From Promethearchaeota archaeon (GTDB lineage: Archaea; Asgardarchaeota; Lokiarchaeia; Sigyniarchaeales; SOKP01), in contig JAEOUA010000003.1 of the NCBI GenBank assembly GCA_016839555.1, positions 1 through 64,000 on the forward strand: a DNA stretch of 64,000 nt, given 5' to 3'. The number at the start of each line of letters is the position of its first letter. The stretch's first letter is position 1. Shown piece by piece: positions 51,177 through 61,166 of the stretch. Under the pieces are notes generated by a model. It saw nothing but the letters and a program-made list of their open reading frames with translations. It did not search any database and was not told the DNA's origin. The position numbers and the translations under genes are program-made.

Positions 51177-51638
51177 TTAATCTTTAGAGTTTATTTTTTT
51201 TAAATAAATTTTCATAAGGAAACGTTCCAATTTGCACAGATCCCCTTTTTCATAAATATTAAAATCATGACATTTTAAAATAAATACTCTGATTATTCTT
51301 AAAAATTTAAGATACTCGTCTATAGAATATTCAATTTGATTATACATTATTAATTTCGTATTTACATTATCGATTTCAGTAAAAACAGGCGCAAATTGGG
51401 TAAAGAAATCATTCTCAAATTCTTTGTTTGGAATTCTTAATAAAATATTTACAATATCATGTAAATCTTCCAAAGGATTTTCAACAGAATGGGTATGTAA
51501 AAGGGATATCAATTGAGAAATGAAATTAAATTTATTTTCATGAAAAGAAAGCTCATCCGATTGAATTGGAAGACTATCAAGATCCTTCTGGAAAAATTTC
51601 TCGAAATGTGTTTTCTTTACATAAACATTCGACGCCAT
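51177..51638 (-). CDS. Helical hypothetical protein upstream of the peptidase gene
   Basis: A 153-residue protein rich in helices, with segments such as ISQLISLLHTHSVENPLEDL and EYLKFLRIIRVFILKCHDFNIY. No motif is recognised. It lies on the same strand 78 bases upstream of the M24B peptidase gene. ATG start, AT-rich codons similar to neighbours. Function unknown. Confidence 0.5.
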   Translation of the reverse strand: MASNVYVKKTHFEKFFQKDLDSLPIQSDELSFHENKFNFISQLISLLHTHSVENPLEDLHDIVNILLRIPNKEFENDFFTQFAPVFTEIDNVNTKLIMYNQIEYSIDEYLKFLRIIRVFILKCHDFNIYEKGDLCKLERFLMKIYLKKINSKD

Positions 51639-52093
51639 TTTTTCACACAGAAAGGGATCTTGATATTAAGATACTAGCATTTTTATCTTATTTAAAAAGA
51701 AAGAGTGTTTTAATTTTTAGAAATAATATAAATTAGTTAATGTTCAAATTGTTTATAGATCAATACAGTTTTTATATTTAATTTTAAAATTGAAATAATT
51801 ACATTAAAATACAAAATTCTAATCATAGATTAGCTAATTATTGCTTAAAAATTAATAGATTTACCTCCAAATTTATTTCAATCTTCTTAAAAAAAGTTTT
51901 GATCTATTATCACGAACTTAAAGAAGATTTCTAAAAAATAAAAAGAAAAAAATTTTTTCCTTTATATGATGAAAAAATCAAAGAACCTAGAGAAAGAATG
52001 TTCAAATGATTTTGATTCATAGCAAGAGTATGGTTTAGGGGAATATTATTAAGAAAAATATATAAAATTAAAATATTAAATAAACAGATAAAA
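51639..52093. other. Intergenic region without a recognisable gene
   Basis: About 455 bases between divergent small genes. A 17-codon ORF (MKKSKNLEKECSNDFDS, from 51969) followed in frame, after a TAG, by QEYGLGEYY is the only coding-like fragment. Stops are dense in other frames. No RNA gene or repeat is recognised. Confidence 0.35.
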
Positions 52094-52324
52094 ATGGATC
52101 ACAGACTAAAACCGTTATTTCATATAATTGCAATTAGCCTTTTTCTATTTGGTATGACATTAATTCATACTGTAGTAAATACTCAAAATAACACTTTTAT
52201 ATTTTTTAATTTAATTTTGGGGAAAATGGTAGTTTTAGATACTGTAATACTATTTTCTGGACTTGCATTTTTTATCGAATTTTATCTAACATTCAAACCA
52301 ATTATAATACTGAGAGAGGAATAA
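52094..52324 (+). CDS. Small two-TM membrane protein
   Basis: A 76-residue protein with two membrane helices (about 11-28 and 36-62), no motif and an ATG start. It stands alone between a non-coding stretch and a convergent methyltransferase gene. The family is not recognised. Confidence 0.5.
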   Translation: MDHRLKPLFHIIAISLFLFGMTLIHTVVNTQNNTFIFFNLILGKMVVLDTVILFSGLAFFIEFYLTFKPIIILREE

Positions 52325-52446
52325 AATCATTTTTATGGAAGATCAATATATTAGAAAGCAAAATTGAGTTTCCCAAAATCAAAAAAAGCTAAACGACAAT
52401 GATAAAAAATGAATTCTCCTAATAACTAAATATAGAATCAAATCAG

Positions 52447-52998
52447 CTAAAATTTCTGATAAAAAAATGTTAAAACTTTTTTTTTATTAATTTTAGTTTT
52501 TAACACCTGAACTTCCTTTAGAAAGGGAAAATTTTTAAGCGGATATTTATAGGAGATAAAAATCGTATTATTTTTAGCGGTGATAAAAACATGATTAAGA
52601 TATTTCTGTATGGTTGGTAAGGAAAAAATATAAATGAAATCAAATCGTTCTAAAGACACTTTAAAGAGATCTCCCCTAATTAGATTAATTTTTTCAAGAC
52701 TTTTTCTAAGTGATTTTTTTTGAAGTTTTAATTTTTGTATTCTTCTCTCAGTTTCTTTCACTAAATTTGAATTTATTTCTATTCCGATGGATTTAATATT
52801 ATAATTTAAGCTGCAATAAATAATTACAGCGCCATTACCACTTCCTAAATCAATAAGCCGCTGATCTGAGTAAGCTTTTAAATGGAATTTTTTTTCAAGT
52901 ATTTTAAAGATTTCTTTTAGTACTTTCTTATTAGATTCTAAAAAGGGAAGTGCCGATTGAGAAGATATATCATAATATTCCTTTTCTTCTTTATCCAT
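52447..52998 (-). CDS. Class I SAM-dependent methyltransferase
   Basis: This 183-residue protein has the SAM-binding motif I LIDLGSGNGAVIIY (about residues 45-58), motif II GIEINSNLVKETERRI, and a post-motif strand FDFIYIFSLPTIQKYLNH. The LP-type catalytic motif (SLPT) differs from NPPY, so an amino- or O-methyltransferase on a small or protein substrate is possible. It resembles the archaeal and eukaryotic short methyltransferases of the KMT9/HEMK-like set only in general features. Substrate unknown. Confidence 0.8.
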   Translation of the reverse strand: MDKEEKEYYDISSQSALPFLESNKKVLKEIFKILEKKFHLKAYSDQRLIDLGSGNGAVIIYCSLNYNIKSIGIEINSNLVKETERRIQKLKLQKKSLRKSLEKINLIRGDLFKVSLERFDFIYIFSLPTIQKYLNHVFITAKNNTIFISYKYPLKNFPFLKEVQVLKTKINKKKVLTFFYQKF

Positions 52999-53239
52999 TA
53001 AAAAAAAGTGTACTGTTAATAAGATTTATATGAAAAAGGCTTTTTCTTATTTAAATAGATATTAATACTTTTTATACTCGGAAATATAATAGTCTTTTTT
53101 TTCCTAACTTTCCTAATTTTAATCGATAAAATTGTGATTTATATGATAACTTTTTTAAAACTTTAATAAATGGATACAAATAATTTTAATTTAGTTCTTA
53201 ATCGTTCGATTTTAATTAGCATAATAGGGTCAATAAAAG

Positions 53240-54307
53240 ATGAGTAAGTCGAAAAAAATATTAGTAACGGGAGGGACAGGCTTTATAGGTGTCCATTTAG
53301 TAAAAAAATTATATGAATTAGGATATAATTTAAGATTATTTATCCGAGAAACCAGCGATGTTTCTCCCTTTAAGGATTTTGAAAATATTGAATATTTTAT
53401 AGGGGATGTCGCCGATTTAGAAAGCATTAAAAAAGCTACTGAAAATATTGATGTTATGTTTCATTTAGCTGCATATGTAGCAATTTGGGCGAAGGATAAA
53501 TCTATCTATGAAGAGACTAATGTAAAAGCAGTCGAAAATATCGCAAAAATCGCATTGGAAAAAAATATTAGATTATTATATGTGAGTTCCTTTTCAGCTA
53601 TAGGACCCACTCCTGAGGAACCTATTGATGAATCTTATGAAAAAACTGATCATTTTTGTTTAGAGTATGAAAGATCAAAATATAAAGCTAAGAAGGTTAT
53701 TCGAGAATATTTTGAGAATGGACTTAACGGGGTTATATTTTATCCGGCGATCGTCTATGGTCCAGGAGATTTCAATATTTTTGGTGAAATGCTTTATGAT
53801 ATAGTTCGAGGAAAATTTTTAGGTTGTCCAGGGAAAGGAGACTCCATAGCATGTTTTTCTTATGTTTATGATGTAGTCGATGCTATGATAAAGGTGCTTG
53901 AAAGAGAAGACATTAATAAAGAAGAATTTATTCTTGGAGGGGAAAATATAAAATTTGTTGATTATCTTAATATGATTGCAGATACAGCAGGAAGGAAAGA
54001 GCCAAGACATTTTCCAATGGGGATTGCAAAATTCTACGGTTGGATATGTGAGGTAGGTGGTAAAGTAACTGGCAATATTCCCTATATTACTAGAGATACA
54101 CTTGATAGTTTTGAACTCCATAGAGCGTATTCTTCTGAAAAAGCTAAAAAACAGATAGGTTATAAAATCACGCCCTTAAAAGAAGGGTTAAAAGAAACAG
54201 TTGCGTGGTATGAGAACTATATAAATCAAGATAAAAATTCGAGAGAGAAAGCACAGACTGTAGAAGATTTAGTTAAAATTAATAAAAATATAAAAGTTAT
54301 GAGATAA
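53240..54307 (+). CDS. NAD(P)-dependent SDR epimerase/dehydrogenase
   Basis: The 355-residue extended SDR protein begins ILVTGGTGFIGVHLVKKL, the Rossmann glycine motif, and has the active-site pair Tyr and Lys in YERSKYKAKK (Y-x3-K) and Ser in VSSFSAIGPTP. The nucleotide end VFHLAAYVAIWAK and IFYPAIVYGPGD are typical of dihydroflavonol-reductase and 3-beta-hydroxysteroid dehydrogenase-like enzymes. It starts the 53-59 kb gene run of oxidoreductases, 60 bases before the FAD oxidase gene. The substrate is unknown. Confidence 0.85.
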   Translation: MSKSKKILVTGGTGFIGVHLVKKLYELGYNLRLFIRETSDVSPFKDFENIEYFIGDVADLESIKKATENIDVMFHLAAYVAIWAKDKSIYEETNVKAVENIAKIALEKNIRLLYVSSFSAIGPTPEEPIDESYEKTDHFCLEYERSKYKAKKVIREYFENGLNGVIFYPAIVYGPGDFNIFGEMLYDIVRGKFLGCPGKGDSIACFSYVYDVVDAMIKVLEREDINKEEFILGGENIKFVDYLNMIADTAGRKEPRHFPMGIAKFYGWICEVGGKVTGNIPYITRDTLDSFELHRAYSSEKAKKQIGYKITPLKEGLKETVAWYENYINQDKNSREKAQTVEDLVKINKNIKVMR

Positions 54308-54367
54308 AAAATTAGTTTTTATGAAATCATGATAAAATTATACATTTTAATAAAGTAATTTAAAAAA

Positions 54368-55807
54368 GTGGTGTGTAAAATTACAATATATGAATTAAAT
54401 GGAGATCTGGACTCTAAATTAAGCAAAATTGTAGGGAAAAAGAATGTATCTTCAGAAAAATTTGTTTTAATCTCCTATTCTGAAGATTCATCCCCATTTG
54501 AAGGGAAAGAACCTAGAGTTGTTGTACGTCCGCATTCTACCTCTGAAATTTCGGAAATAATGAAATTTGCAACTAAAACCAAAATACCAGTAATTGGAGT
54601 TGGAGCGAGATCCTCTATTAATGGTGCCCCAATTCCAAGAGTAGAAAACATGATAATGATCGATTTAACTAGTATAAAAGATATAATCGAAATTAATGAA
54701 GATTCTATGACTGTGACTGTTCAAGCGGGAATAACATGGTCGGGGCTAATTCATCAATTAAAAGAAAAAGGCTATAAGCTAGGATTTAGAGGCCCATACG
54801 GTGGAAATGCAGGTACAGTAGGAGGATCTATAAGCTCAAATAGTATTGGATGTGGAGCGTCAGCTAATGGTGGTGCTTGCGATGGGGTTCTTGGATTGGA
54901 GGTTGTTCTAAGTTCTGGTGAGATTATTCAAACTGGAACTAATTGGAGAAATAATTCTTCAGAATTTAGTGGTAGTTATGCCCGCTATTGTACTTTTAAT
55001 GATATGACGGGAATTTTTTTAGGAGATCATGGAACACTCGGAATCAAAACGGCAATTACCTTAAAAATTTATCCACTTCCCAAAGGAGAAGCTTATGCTG
55101 ATTTTGGATTTTCAGATATAGAACAAGCTACAAAAGCATTTCATGAAATTCAAAGATCTCATTTAGTTGAAGAAGCAGTGATGTTAGGAGATGCAAATTC
55201 AATTGATTTATTAGCATCCAGTTATCGCTCAACTTTTAAAAATGTCAAGTGTATTTTGGCAGTCATTATCGAGGAGATAGATGATGAACTTGCCCAACGT
55301 AAAAAAGAAATCTGCGAAAAAATTGTAAGAAAATATGGAGGAAAATCAATTGGTATGTTTCTATCAAAAGCTCATTGGTTGAATATGTTCAATTTAGTTC
55401 AATCCTTATTTGAAGAGGGGTATTGGTATAACACATGCCATTTAAGACCAATTTCAACCTTACCACGGTTAATAGAAACATTTCATAGACTCGCAGATAA
55501 ATATAAATTAAAAGAAAATAAATTTAATTGGATTATTTCAGCTTTAGGAGTTAATCATTGCTTTACGTCCGGCTGGATTACAATATATATGAAAGATCCC
55601 TTGAAAAAAGAGATAATATATAAGGTTTGGGATGAATTAAGAGAAGCAGAAATGCACCTTGATGGAGTTCCCTATTGGACAGGAAAATTATGGGAACCAT
55701 ATGTTTTAGATCGAGTGAACCCTACTTTTTATAAAGTATTAAAACAATTAAAAGCTACATTAGATCCTTTTAATATAATTAACCCAATGACCTTTGAATT
55801 AAAATAA
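54368..55807 (+). CDS. FAD-binding oxidase (VAO/GlcD family)
   Basis: The 479-residue flavoprotein shows the VAO-fold FAD domain: RPHSTSEISEIMKFA, PVIGVGARSSINGAP and the segment GGNAGTVGGSISSNSIG. The C-terminal cap ends DPFNIINPM, as in glycolate/lactate dehydrogenases and alkyl-DHAP synthases. Start is GTG 54368. It is followed directly by an Fe-S oxidoreductase (55820), giving the GlcD-GlcF-like pairing of a flavoprotein with a cluster protein in which electrons from 2-hydroxy-acid oxidation leave by Fe-S centres. Confidence 0.85.
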   Translation: MVCKITIYELNGDLDSKLSKIVGKKNVSSEKFVLISYSEDSSPFEGKEPRVVVRPHSTSEISEIMKFATKTKIPVIGVGARSSINGAPIPRVENMIMIDLTSIKDIIEINEDSMTVTVQAGITWSGLIHQLKEKGYKLGFRGPYGGNAGTVGGSISSNSIGCGASANGGACDGVLGLEVVLSSGEIIQTGTNWRNNSSEFSGSYARYCTFNDMTGIFLGDHGTLGIKTAITLKIYPLPKGEAYADFGFSDIEQATKAFHEIQRSHLVEEAVMLGDANSIDLLASSYRSTFKNVKCILAVIIEEIDDELAQRKKEICEKIVRKYGGKSIGMFLSKAHWLNMFNLVQSLFEEGYWYNTCHLRPISTLPRLIETFHRLADKYKLKENKFNWIISALGVNHCFTSGWITIYMKDPLKKEIIYKVWDELREAEMHLDGVPYWTGKLWEPYVLDRVNPTFYKVLKQLKATLDPFNIINPMTFELK

Positions 55808-55819
55808 ATGGTGATTAAG

Positions 55820-57466
55820 ATGGTTAAATACTCTGAATTAGAAAAACATACAGATCTGATACAAATATGTGCAAAATGCGGTGATTGTGGAACTTCAGGT
55901 ACCCAATTAACGACAGCTAAGCGTCATGTGAGCGAGCCTTGTCCCGTTAAAAATGTTTTAGGTTTTGAAGCATATGATGCGCGAGGACGGATTCTTATAA
56001 TGAAAAGAATTTTAGAAAATAATTTTAAAATTGATAAAAAATTTTTGGATTGGGCATATACATGTACCGAATGTGGAAGTTGTCGTGAGACTTGTCTTGC
56101 AATAGAGGGAGGAATTGATACTCCTCTTTTAGTTGACGCTCTGAGAGAAGATTTAATAAATAATAAATATAGACTTGAGAAGCATGAACAAATTCTCAAA
56201 AATATTTTAGAAGAGAATAACCCATATAATGAACCAAGGGAACAACGGTTTAGTTTCATTGAGAAGGTTGAAAACTATTTCCAAAATGAAAATGCCAAGT
56301 GTATATTATATATTGGTTGCACAGAAAGTTATCGACAGCAAAATGTAGCATTGGCAACCATTGAATTATTAAATCATTTAGAGATAGAATTTCTTATTGT
56401 AAAGGATGAACCTTGTTGTGGTTCTATATTAAAACGATATGGCTATAAGAACGAATTTGAACGTATAGCAGCATCTAATCTAAAACAATTAGAAGAAAAA
56501 AATATTAAAAATGTTATTTTTCCTTGTGCTGGCTGCTACCGCACGTATAAAATCGATTATGAGCCATATAATAATACAGATCTTGAATTTTATCATCTCA
56601 CTGAATTTTTAGAAGATTTTTTTAAAGAAAATCCTTATGGATTTAAATCACAGACTCATAAAAAAATATCTTATCATGATCCTTGCCACCTTGGAAGACA
56701 TGCAGGGGTCTATGAAGCACCACGGAATTTATTACGATTAATAGAAAATACAACCTTTATTGAACTCGATGCATCAAGGAATTTTAGTCATTGTTGTGGA
56801 GCAGGCGGAGGAGTTAAGTCATCGAATCCAGAATTAGCAATTGACATGGCAGAACGTAGAAATTATGAAGCACTTGATAAATCTATTAATATTTTTGTTA
56901 CTGCTTGTCCATTTTGTGAAAGAAATTTAAAAGATGGAATTCCTGAGGATGCTAAAGAGTTTAAAATAGTAGATATTGCTGAAATATTAAGTGAAACAAT
57001 TCAAAAAGAACTTTCAAGTGAAGTACAGAGTTTTGGAGTTAAAACAAAAATCTGCCAACAATATATGGACTTTTTGGGACAGTATCCAGAGATCTTTTCC
57101 GATCTGGTATCAGGTTCAGATATGGATTTTGCAATTTATGACTCCTTTGATGATTTTGAAGAGGAGAAAATTATGGATGCATTTCATGTTATTAGAAAGA
57201 ATGAGGGAATAGAGATCATCCCGGGAAAAGCTGATGATGCAGATCTAGAATTGGCTTTATCAAAAGAAGCTATAGGAAAATTAATTCAAACAAAAAATAA
57301 AGCTGAATACGCCACTTTATTCGGCAATTTCTATAATGAACCCAGCTTTACAGAGGGATGGATCGATTTTCTTTTGCATAAAAGGACAAAAACGCTCATT
57401 GATATGGGATATGGGAAATTTGCCGAAGCCGCAGGCATTTTAGAAGATGAGGAAGATGCTTTATGA
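55820..57466 (+). CDS. Fe-S oxidoreductase (GlpC/HdrD-like) with C-terminal SCP2-like domain
   Basis: The 548-residue protein has an N-terminal pair of 4Fe-4S sites (CAKCGDCG and CTECGSCRETC) and two CCG domains (IGCTESYRQQ...DEPCCGSI and HDPCHLGR...SHCCGAGGGV), the GlcF/HdrD arrangement. The last 130 residues are a fused domain, with LELALSKEAIGKLIQT, GNFYNEP and WIDFLLHKRTKTL then GYGKFAEAAG, resembling SCP2-like lipid-binding proteins. ATG 55820 has a GGTGATT site 5 bases upstream and is preferred over ATG 55808. It is the partner of the FAD oxidase upstream; the SCP2-like domain suggests a lipid-like or hydrophobic substrate. Confidence 0.85.
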   Translation: MVKYSELEKHTDLIQICAKCGDCGTSGTQLTTAKRHVSEPCPVKNVLGFEAYDARGRILIMKRILENNFKIDKKFLDWAYTCTECGSCRETCLAIEGGIDTPLLVDALREDLINNKYRLEKHEQILKNILEENNPYNEPREQRFSFIEKVENYFQNENAKCILYIGCTESYRQQNVALATIELLNHLEIEFLIVKDEPCCGSILKRYGYKNEFERIAASNLKQLEEKNIKNVIFPCAGCYRTYKIDYEPYNNTDLEFYHLTEFLEDFFKENPYGFKSQTHKKISYHDPCHLGRHAGVYEAPRNLLRLIENTTFIELDASRNFSHCCGAGGGVKSSNPELAIDMAERRNYEALDKSINIFVTACPFCERNLKDGIPEDAKEFKIVDIAEILSETIQKELSSEVQSFGVKTKICQQYMDFLGQYPEIFSDLVSGSDMDFAIYDSFDDFEEEKIMDAFHVIRKNEGIEIIPGKADDADLELALSKEAIGKLIQTKNKAEYATLFGNFYNEPSFTEGWIDFLLHKRTKTLIDMGYGKFAEAAGILEDEEDAL

Positions 57467-57520
57467 TTAAACTAATTTTTAATATATTTTTATATCAAAA
57501 AATAAAATTTTAAGATAAAA

Positions 57521-59014
57521 ATGGCTAATCAACAACAGTTAGAAATAAAAAATAAATATACAGGGGAAATTATTGACACAATCCCCGCAGACACACCAGA
57601 AACTATACAAGCGAAAATCAAGAAAATTCATCGTAATCAAGAGAAGTTAAGAGAGATGGATTTTTTTGAACGGGCAAAAAATCTCTCCAAATTCGCTACA
57701 CGCTTACGCTTCAAGAAAGAGGAGTTAAAAAAGCTTATAGTTGCAGAAGGTGGGCTTCCAATCAAATATTCTGAATGGGAAATTGCTATAGTTTCAAATG
57801 GTTTTAAGTTCTGCGAATGGTACTATCAATTTATGGAAGATAAACAGCTTACAAGTATAGAGGGTGAAAAATTTGCCAAAATAATATATCTTCCAGAGGG
57901 GCTCGCAGCTTGTATAGCACCAAGAAATACTCCATTAAGTCTGCCTTTATATCAATTAGGAGCTAATTACTTGGTTGGAAATGGAGCTATTGTTAAACCT
58001 TCTACAGCTTGTCCCCTCACTATGTTAGAAGCATATTCTATGATGAAAGAAGCAGAGCTTCCAGGGATAGATGCTTTAGATATTGCGATAGCTCCTGGAA
58101 GATGGGCTGTTGATGAATTTATTAAAAATGATTTAATTAAAGTCTTTCTTTCTATTAGCGCTTCTCATACTGCAAAAGATATTTTAGTAAGCTATGCTAA
58201 TATGTTAAAGAAATCCGTAGATAAATCCATGGGAATACCTATGTATACGCGTCCATTTAAGAAATTTATTTTTGAATGCGCAGGTAACGATGCTGGAATT
58301 ATAATGGATGATGTTAATTTAGAACAGGTGGCAAAATGGAATGTTGATGCAAGTTATACCAACTCTGGGCAACAATGTTTTTCAATGAAAAGAATTATTG
58401 TTCATCATGATATTTATGATGATTATATAGAATGCTTGATTAATGAGATGGAGAAATTAAAATATGGAGATCCCATGGATCCAGAGGTAGATATTGGTCC
58501 TTTAGGAAGTAGAAAGATACTTATGATGATGGAAGTAATGGTGGCAGATGCGAAGAAATATGATGCAAAAATTTATACTGGAGCAGAAAAAATTGATACT
58601 GGAAAAGAATATGGACTTTTCTATTCCCCAACTTTAGTTGAAATAAAGCCAGAATTATGTGAGGATTTAACTAAGGCTCCCTTTTTATGGAGGGAAGAGG
58701 CTTTTGGGCCAGTGAGATCTGTAACCAAAGCAGATAGTTTTGAAGATGCAATTAGATTAGCAAATGCAAGTAATTATGGAATGAGAGCAGCTGTTTATAC
58801 GAGCGATTTAGAAAAGATTGAGATATTGAAGAAAAAATTGGAAGCTGCAAATATATATATCAATGCTCGTCCAATGCTTACTGACATAACTGTAGCATTA
58901 GGAGGAATAAAAGATTCGGCTTATCCTCCTGGTGCCAAATACTATCCTCAAGAATTGATATATCAAAAATATATAATGGATCAGACAGCAAAAAACCTTG
59001 ATAAAATCAGGTAA
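57521..59014 (+). CDS. Aldehyde dehydrogenase family protein
   Basis: The 497-residue protein is of normal family length. The catalytic Cys lies in NSGQQCFSMKR, and the Glu of the family's ELGG loop is seen as FECAGNDAG. The pattern PEGLAACIAPRNTPLSLPLYQLG is the nucleotide-binding site, and EEAFGPV the C-terminal Glu region. It oxidises aldehydes using NAD(P). It follows the Fe-S protein by 54 bases in the catabolic run. The changed ELGG motif makes the exact substrate and mechanism less certain. Confidence 0.88.
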   Translation: MANQQQLEIKNKYTGEIIDTIPADTPETIQAKIKKIHRNQEKLREMDFFERAKNLSKFATRLRFKKEELKKLIVAEGGLPIKYSEWEIAIVSNGFKFCEWYYQFMEDKQLTSIEGEKFAKIIYLPEGLAACIAPRNTPLSLPLYQLGANYLVGNGAIVKPSTACPLTMLEAYSMMKEAELPGIDALDIAIAPGRWAVDEFIKNDLIKVFLSISASHTAKDILVSYANMLKKSVDKSMGIPMYTRPFKKFIFECAGNDAGIIMDDVNLEQVAKWNVDASYTNSGQQCFSMKRIIVHHDIYDDYIECLINEMEKLKYGDPMDPEVDIGPLGSRKILMMMEVMVADAKKYDAKIYTGAEKIDTGKEYGLFYSPTLVEIKPELCEDLTKAPFLWREEAFGPVRSVTKADSFEDAIRLANASNYGMRAAVYTSDLEKIEILKKKLEAANIYINARPMLTDITVALGGIKDSAYPPGAKYYPQELIYQKYIMDQTAKNLDKIR

Positions 59015-59035
59015 AAAACAAAGCATATTATAAAT

Positions 59036-59443
59036 ATGAATTCAGAAGAATTATATAATAAACTAAAACAATATTTCCCAAATAACCTAGATTTGATGCG
59101 ACATTTAGAGGTAGGTGCATGTTGGGAATATTTGATTTTTGAAAACTCTATAGATGATGAGGATCCTAAAGTACATTATTTTTTATATAAAAAAGATGAG
59201 AATTCTCTTAAAATGACCATGGAAAATCCGCAAATAGAACCAGATCTCATTCTTTATTTTACTGAAATATCAATTTTAACATTAATCCAAGGTAATCCGA
59301 ATGCGGAAGATTATTTTTCAGACTATAAAGAGATTATAGAGAATCCCAAGCCAGGTATGGTAGTAGATAATAAGGTCAATAAAGCCCGATTAAAGCTCTG
59401 GAGGATCGGGTATAAAAATTGGCAGAAAGATTTCAATTTTTAA
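59036..59443 (+). CDS. SCP2-like (sterol carrier) small protein
   Basis: The 135-residue protein has a strand-rich core ending EPDLILYFTEISILTLIQG, NPNAEDYFSDYKEII, NPKPGMVVDN and LWRIGYKNW. This matches the SCP2-like fold and the C-terminal domain of the Fe-S protein upstream (LIQT...GYGKF). It lies 21 bases after the aldehyde dehydrogenase, closing the run. SCP2-like proteins bind lipids in a hydrophobic tunnel, so the pathway may handle a lipid-type substrate. It is not a full-length enzyme. Confidence 0.7.
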   Translation: MNSEELYNKLKQYFPNNLDLMRHLEVGACWEYLIFENSIDDEDPKVHYFLYKKDENSLKMTMENPQIEPDLILYFTEISILTLIQGNPNAEDYFSDYKEIIENPKPGMVVDNKVNKARLKLWRIGYKNWQKDFNF

Positions 59444-59476
59444 ACTGGAATAAATTTAATTTTAAAAAATCCTATA

Positions 59477-60985
59477 TCATTTCTCATTTTTATTAATTTC
59501 TTTTGATCTTGAATTCTCTAATTGTTTCAAATACTTTTTACGCCTTTCTTTATGAATTTTAAGCAATGCGCTTTTCATTTCCTCAACTACTTCCCCAGTT
59601 AGCGGATAAAAAACTACCCAAATAATAAAGCCTAATAATGCTACTAACCCCGGAATGAGTCCCATTGAGATGTTTACACCGAGAAATGCATTAAACTCTC
59701 CCATTGTGGGTTGTAACTTATCACCCACATAAATTAGGCCGAACAAAGTCATGAGGGAAGTGGGAGTTGCTAATGCAACACTAACCATTGGTTTCGCTAT
59801 TAAAGGACCAATTCCCGCATATAATCCTTCACGCCGCTCACCTGAAATTTTCCAAAAATCATAATCAATTGTATCAGCTCGCATCGGGTTATGGAGTATA
59901 AAATCTCCCGAGAACGCAAGAAATAAAATTGAAAATCCAATCGAGGCTAAAATCCAGATTCCAGTTAGACATAATAAAAACGTAAGAAGAAACCCAATAG
60001 CTGAAACCCCAAGGTAATAGCTTAAAGCAGTTTTTATAGAATATTTATCGGCAAGCTTTACCTCTATAATTCCTCCAACTATCAGACATATTGTGGGAGG
60101 AATCCAAAAAATGATCGATTCCATAGTTGAAGTAATCATCGGTGAGAGCACCCATGTTATAAAAAAGGGAAGTGTTGCTAAGAAAACATTGATAATATAA
60201 ACTGAAATTCCATCATACAGTAAATAAATAATATATGATTTATTTTTAAAGGCTAATTTAACACCTTCAATTAATGGTGTTGGTGTTTCTGGAATATGTT
60301 CGGAATGCTCACGAACAAAGTATGATAAAAACATATAAGGAATTATTCCGATTATCGCAATCACTATAATAAAAAACTGAAATAATCTTATAGATTCTAT
60401 CGTTGGATTTACCAAGAATACCATCGATAATATAAAACCAAGCATACCTCCTGGTAGCGTAAAAATTGAACATAAAATTTGAATTTTTTCTCTTTCTCTT
60501 TGATTAAGTGTCATTTGTGGAAGAAGTGCTGTAAAAGCACCGATTACGATTGTAAACATAGTGTCGTAGGCAAGTTGGCTTACTAAATACCATACGAATA
60601 ACCATATTTGAGTGGCTAAGGTCGGATCCCCACGCCATGCTTCCGGTGGAAAAAATACTAAAGTAAATACTAGACTGAATATAGGTGCTCCATACTTAAT
60701 ATAAGGAATATATCGCTGATATTCTCCTCGCCGCTTATTATAGAATTTTGTGTTATTAATCTTATTTCCAAAAATTGGATCATTGGCGACATTCCAAACT
60801 GCGTATACGATTTGCCCGATAACAATCCAAATATTTTGTAATCCCATCCATGCGAAATAAAAGGATTGAATTAAGCCCATTATAGAGCCGTAAAAAGATC
60901 CCGGCACGGTCGAAAAAGAATAAGCGAGTTTTTCTTTGAGAGGTACATATTCAGATTCTAAATCTTCTTTAGTAGTTTCAGTCAT
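59477..60985 (-). CDS. GPH/MFS-type transporter (copy 1)
   Basis: The 502-residue protein has about twelve membrane helices and the conserved loops of the glycoside-pentoside-hexuronide/MFS_2 family: WNVANDPIFGNKINNTKFYNKRRGEYQRY near residue 65-95 and a second loop with MRADTIDYDFWKISGERREG. These carry sugars or related solutes in symport with cations; some homologues move other organic substrates. It is a near duplicate of the next gene (61167-62672), separated by 181 bases. Substrate unknown. Confidence 0.85.
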   Translation of the reverse strand: MTETTKEDLESEYVPLKEKLAYSFSTVPGSFYGSIMGLIQSFYFAWMGLQNIWIVIGQIVYAVWNVANDPIFGNKINNTKFYNKRRGEYQRYIPYIKYGAPIFSLVFTLVFFPPEAWRGDPTLATQIWLFVWYLVSQLAYDTMFTIVIGAFTALLPQMTLNQREREKIQILCSIFTLPGGMLGFILSMVFLVNPTIESIRLFQFFIIVIAIIGIIPYMFLSYFVREHSEHIPETPTPLIEGVKLAFKNKSYIIYLLYDGISVYIINVFLATLPFFITWVLSPMITSTMESIIFWIPPTICLIVGGIIEVKLADKYSIKTALSYYLGVSAIGFLLTFLLCLTGIWILASIGFSILFLAFSGDFILHNPMRADTIDYDFWKISGERREGLYAGIGPLIAKPMVSVALATPTSLMTLFGLIYVGDKLQPTMGEFNAFLGVNISMGLIPGLVALLGFIIWVVFYPLTGEVVEEMKSALLKIHKERRKKYLKQLENSRSKEINKNEK

Positions 60986-61166
60986 AGTACTTTAATTTTA
61001 TTTTTTTATAGTATATAAAAAAAATAGTGATAAAAACATTATATTTAGATATCTGTTTTTTATATTTATATACCTTAAAAAAAATGCTTTTTAGATTTAT
61101 CCAGTTTAAGAAAGAATGAATCTAAACTAGGAAATAAATAAAAATAAAAAATAAATTGAAATATAA

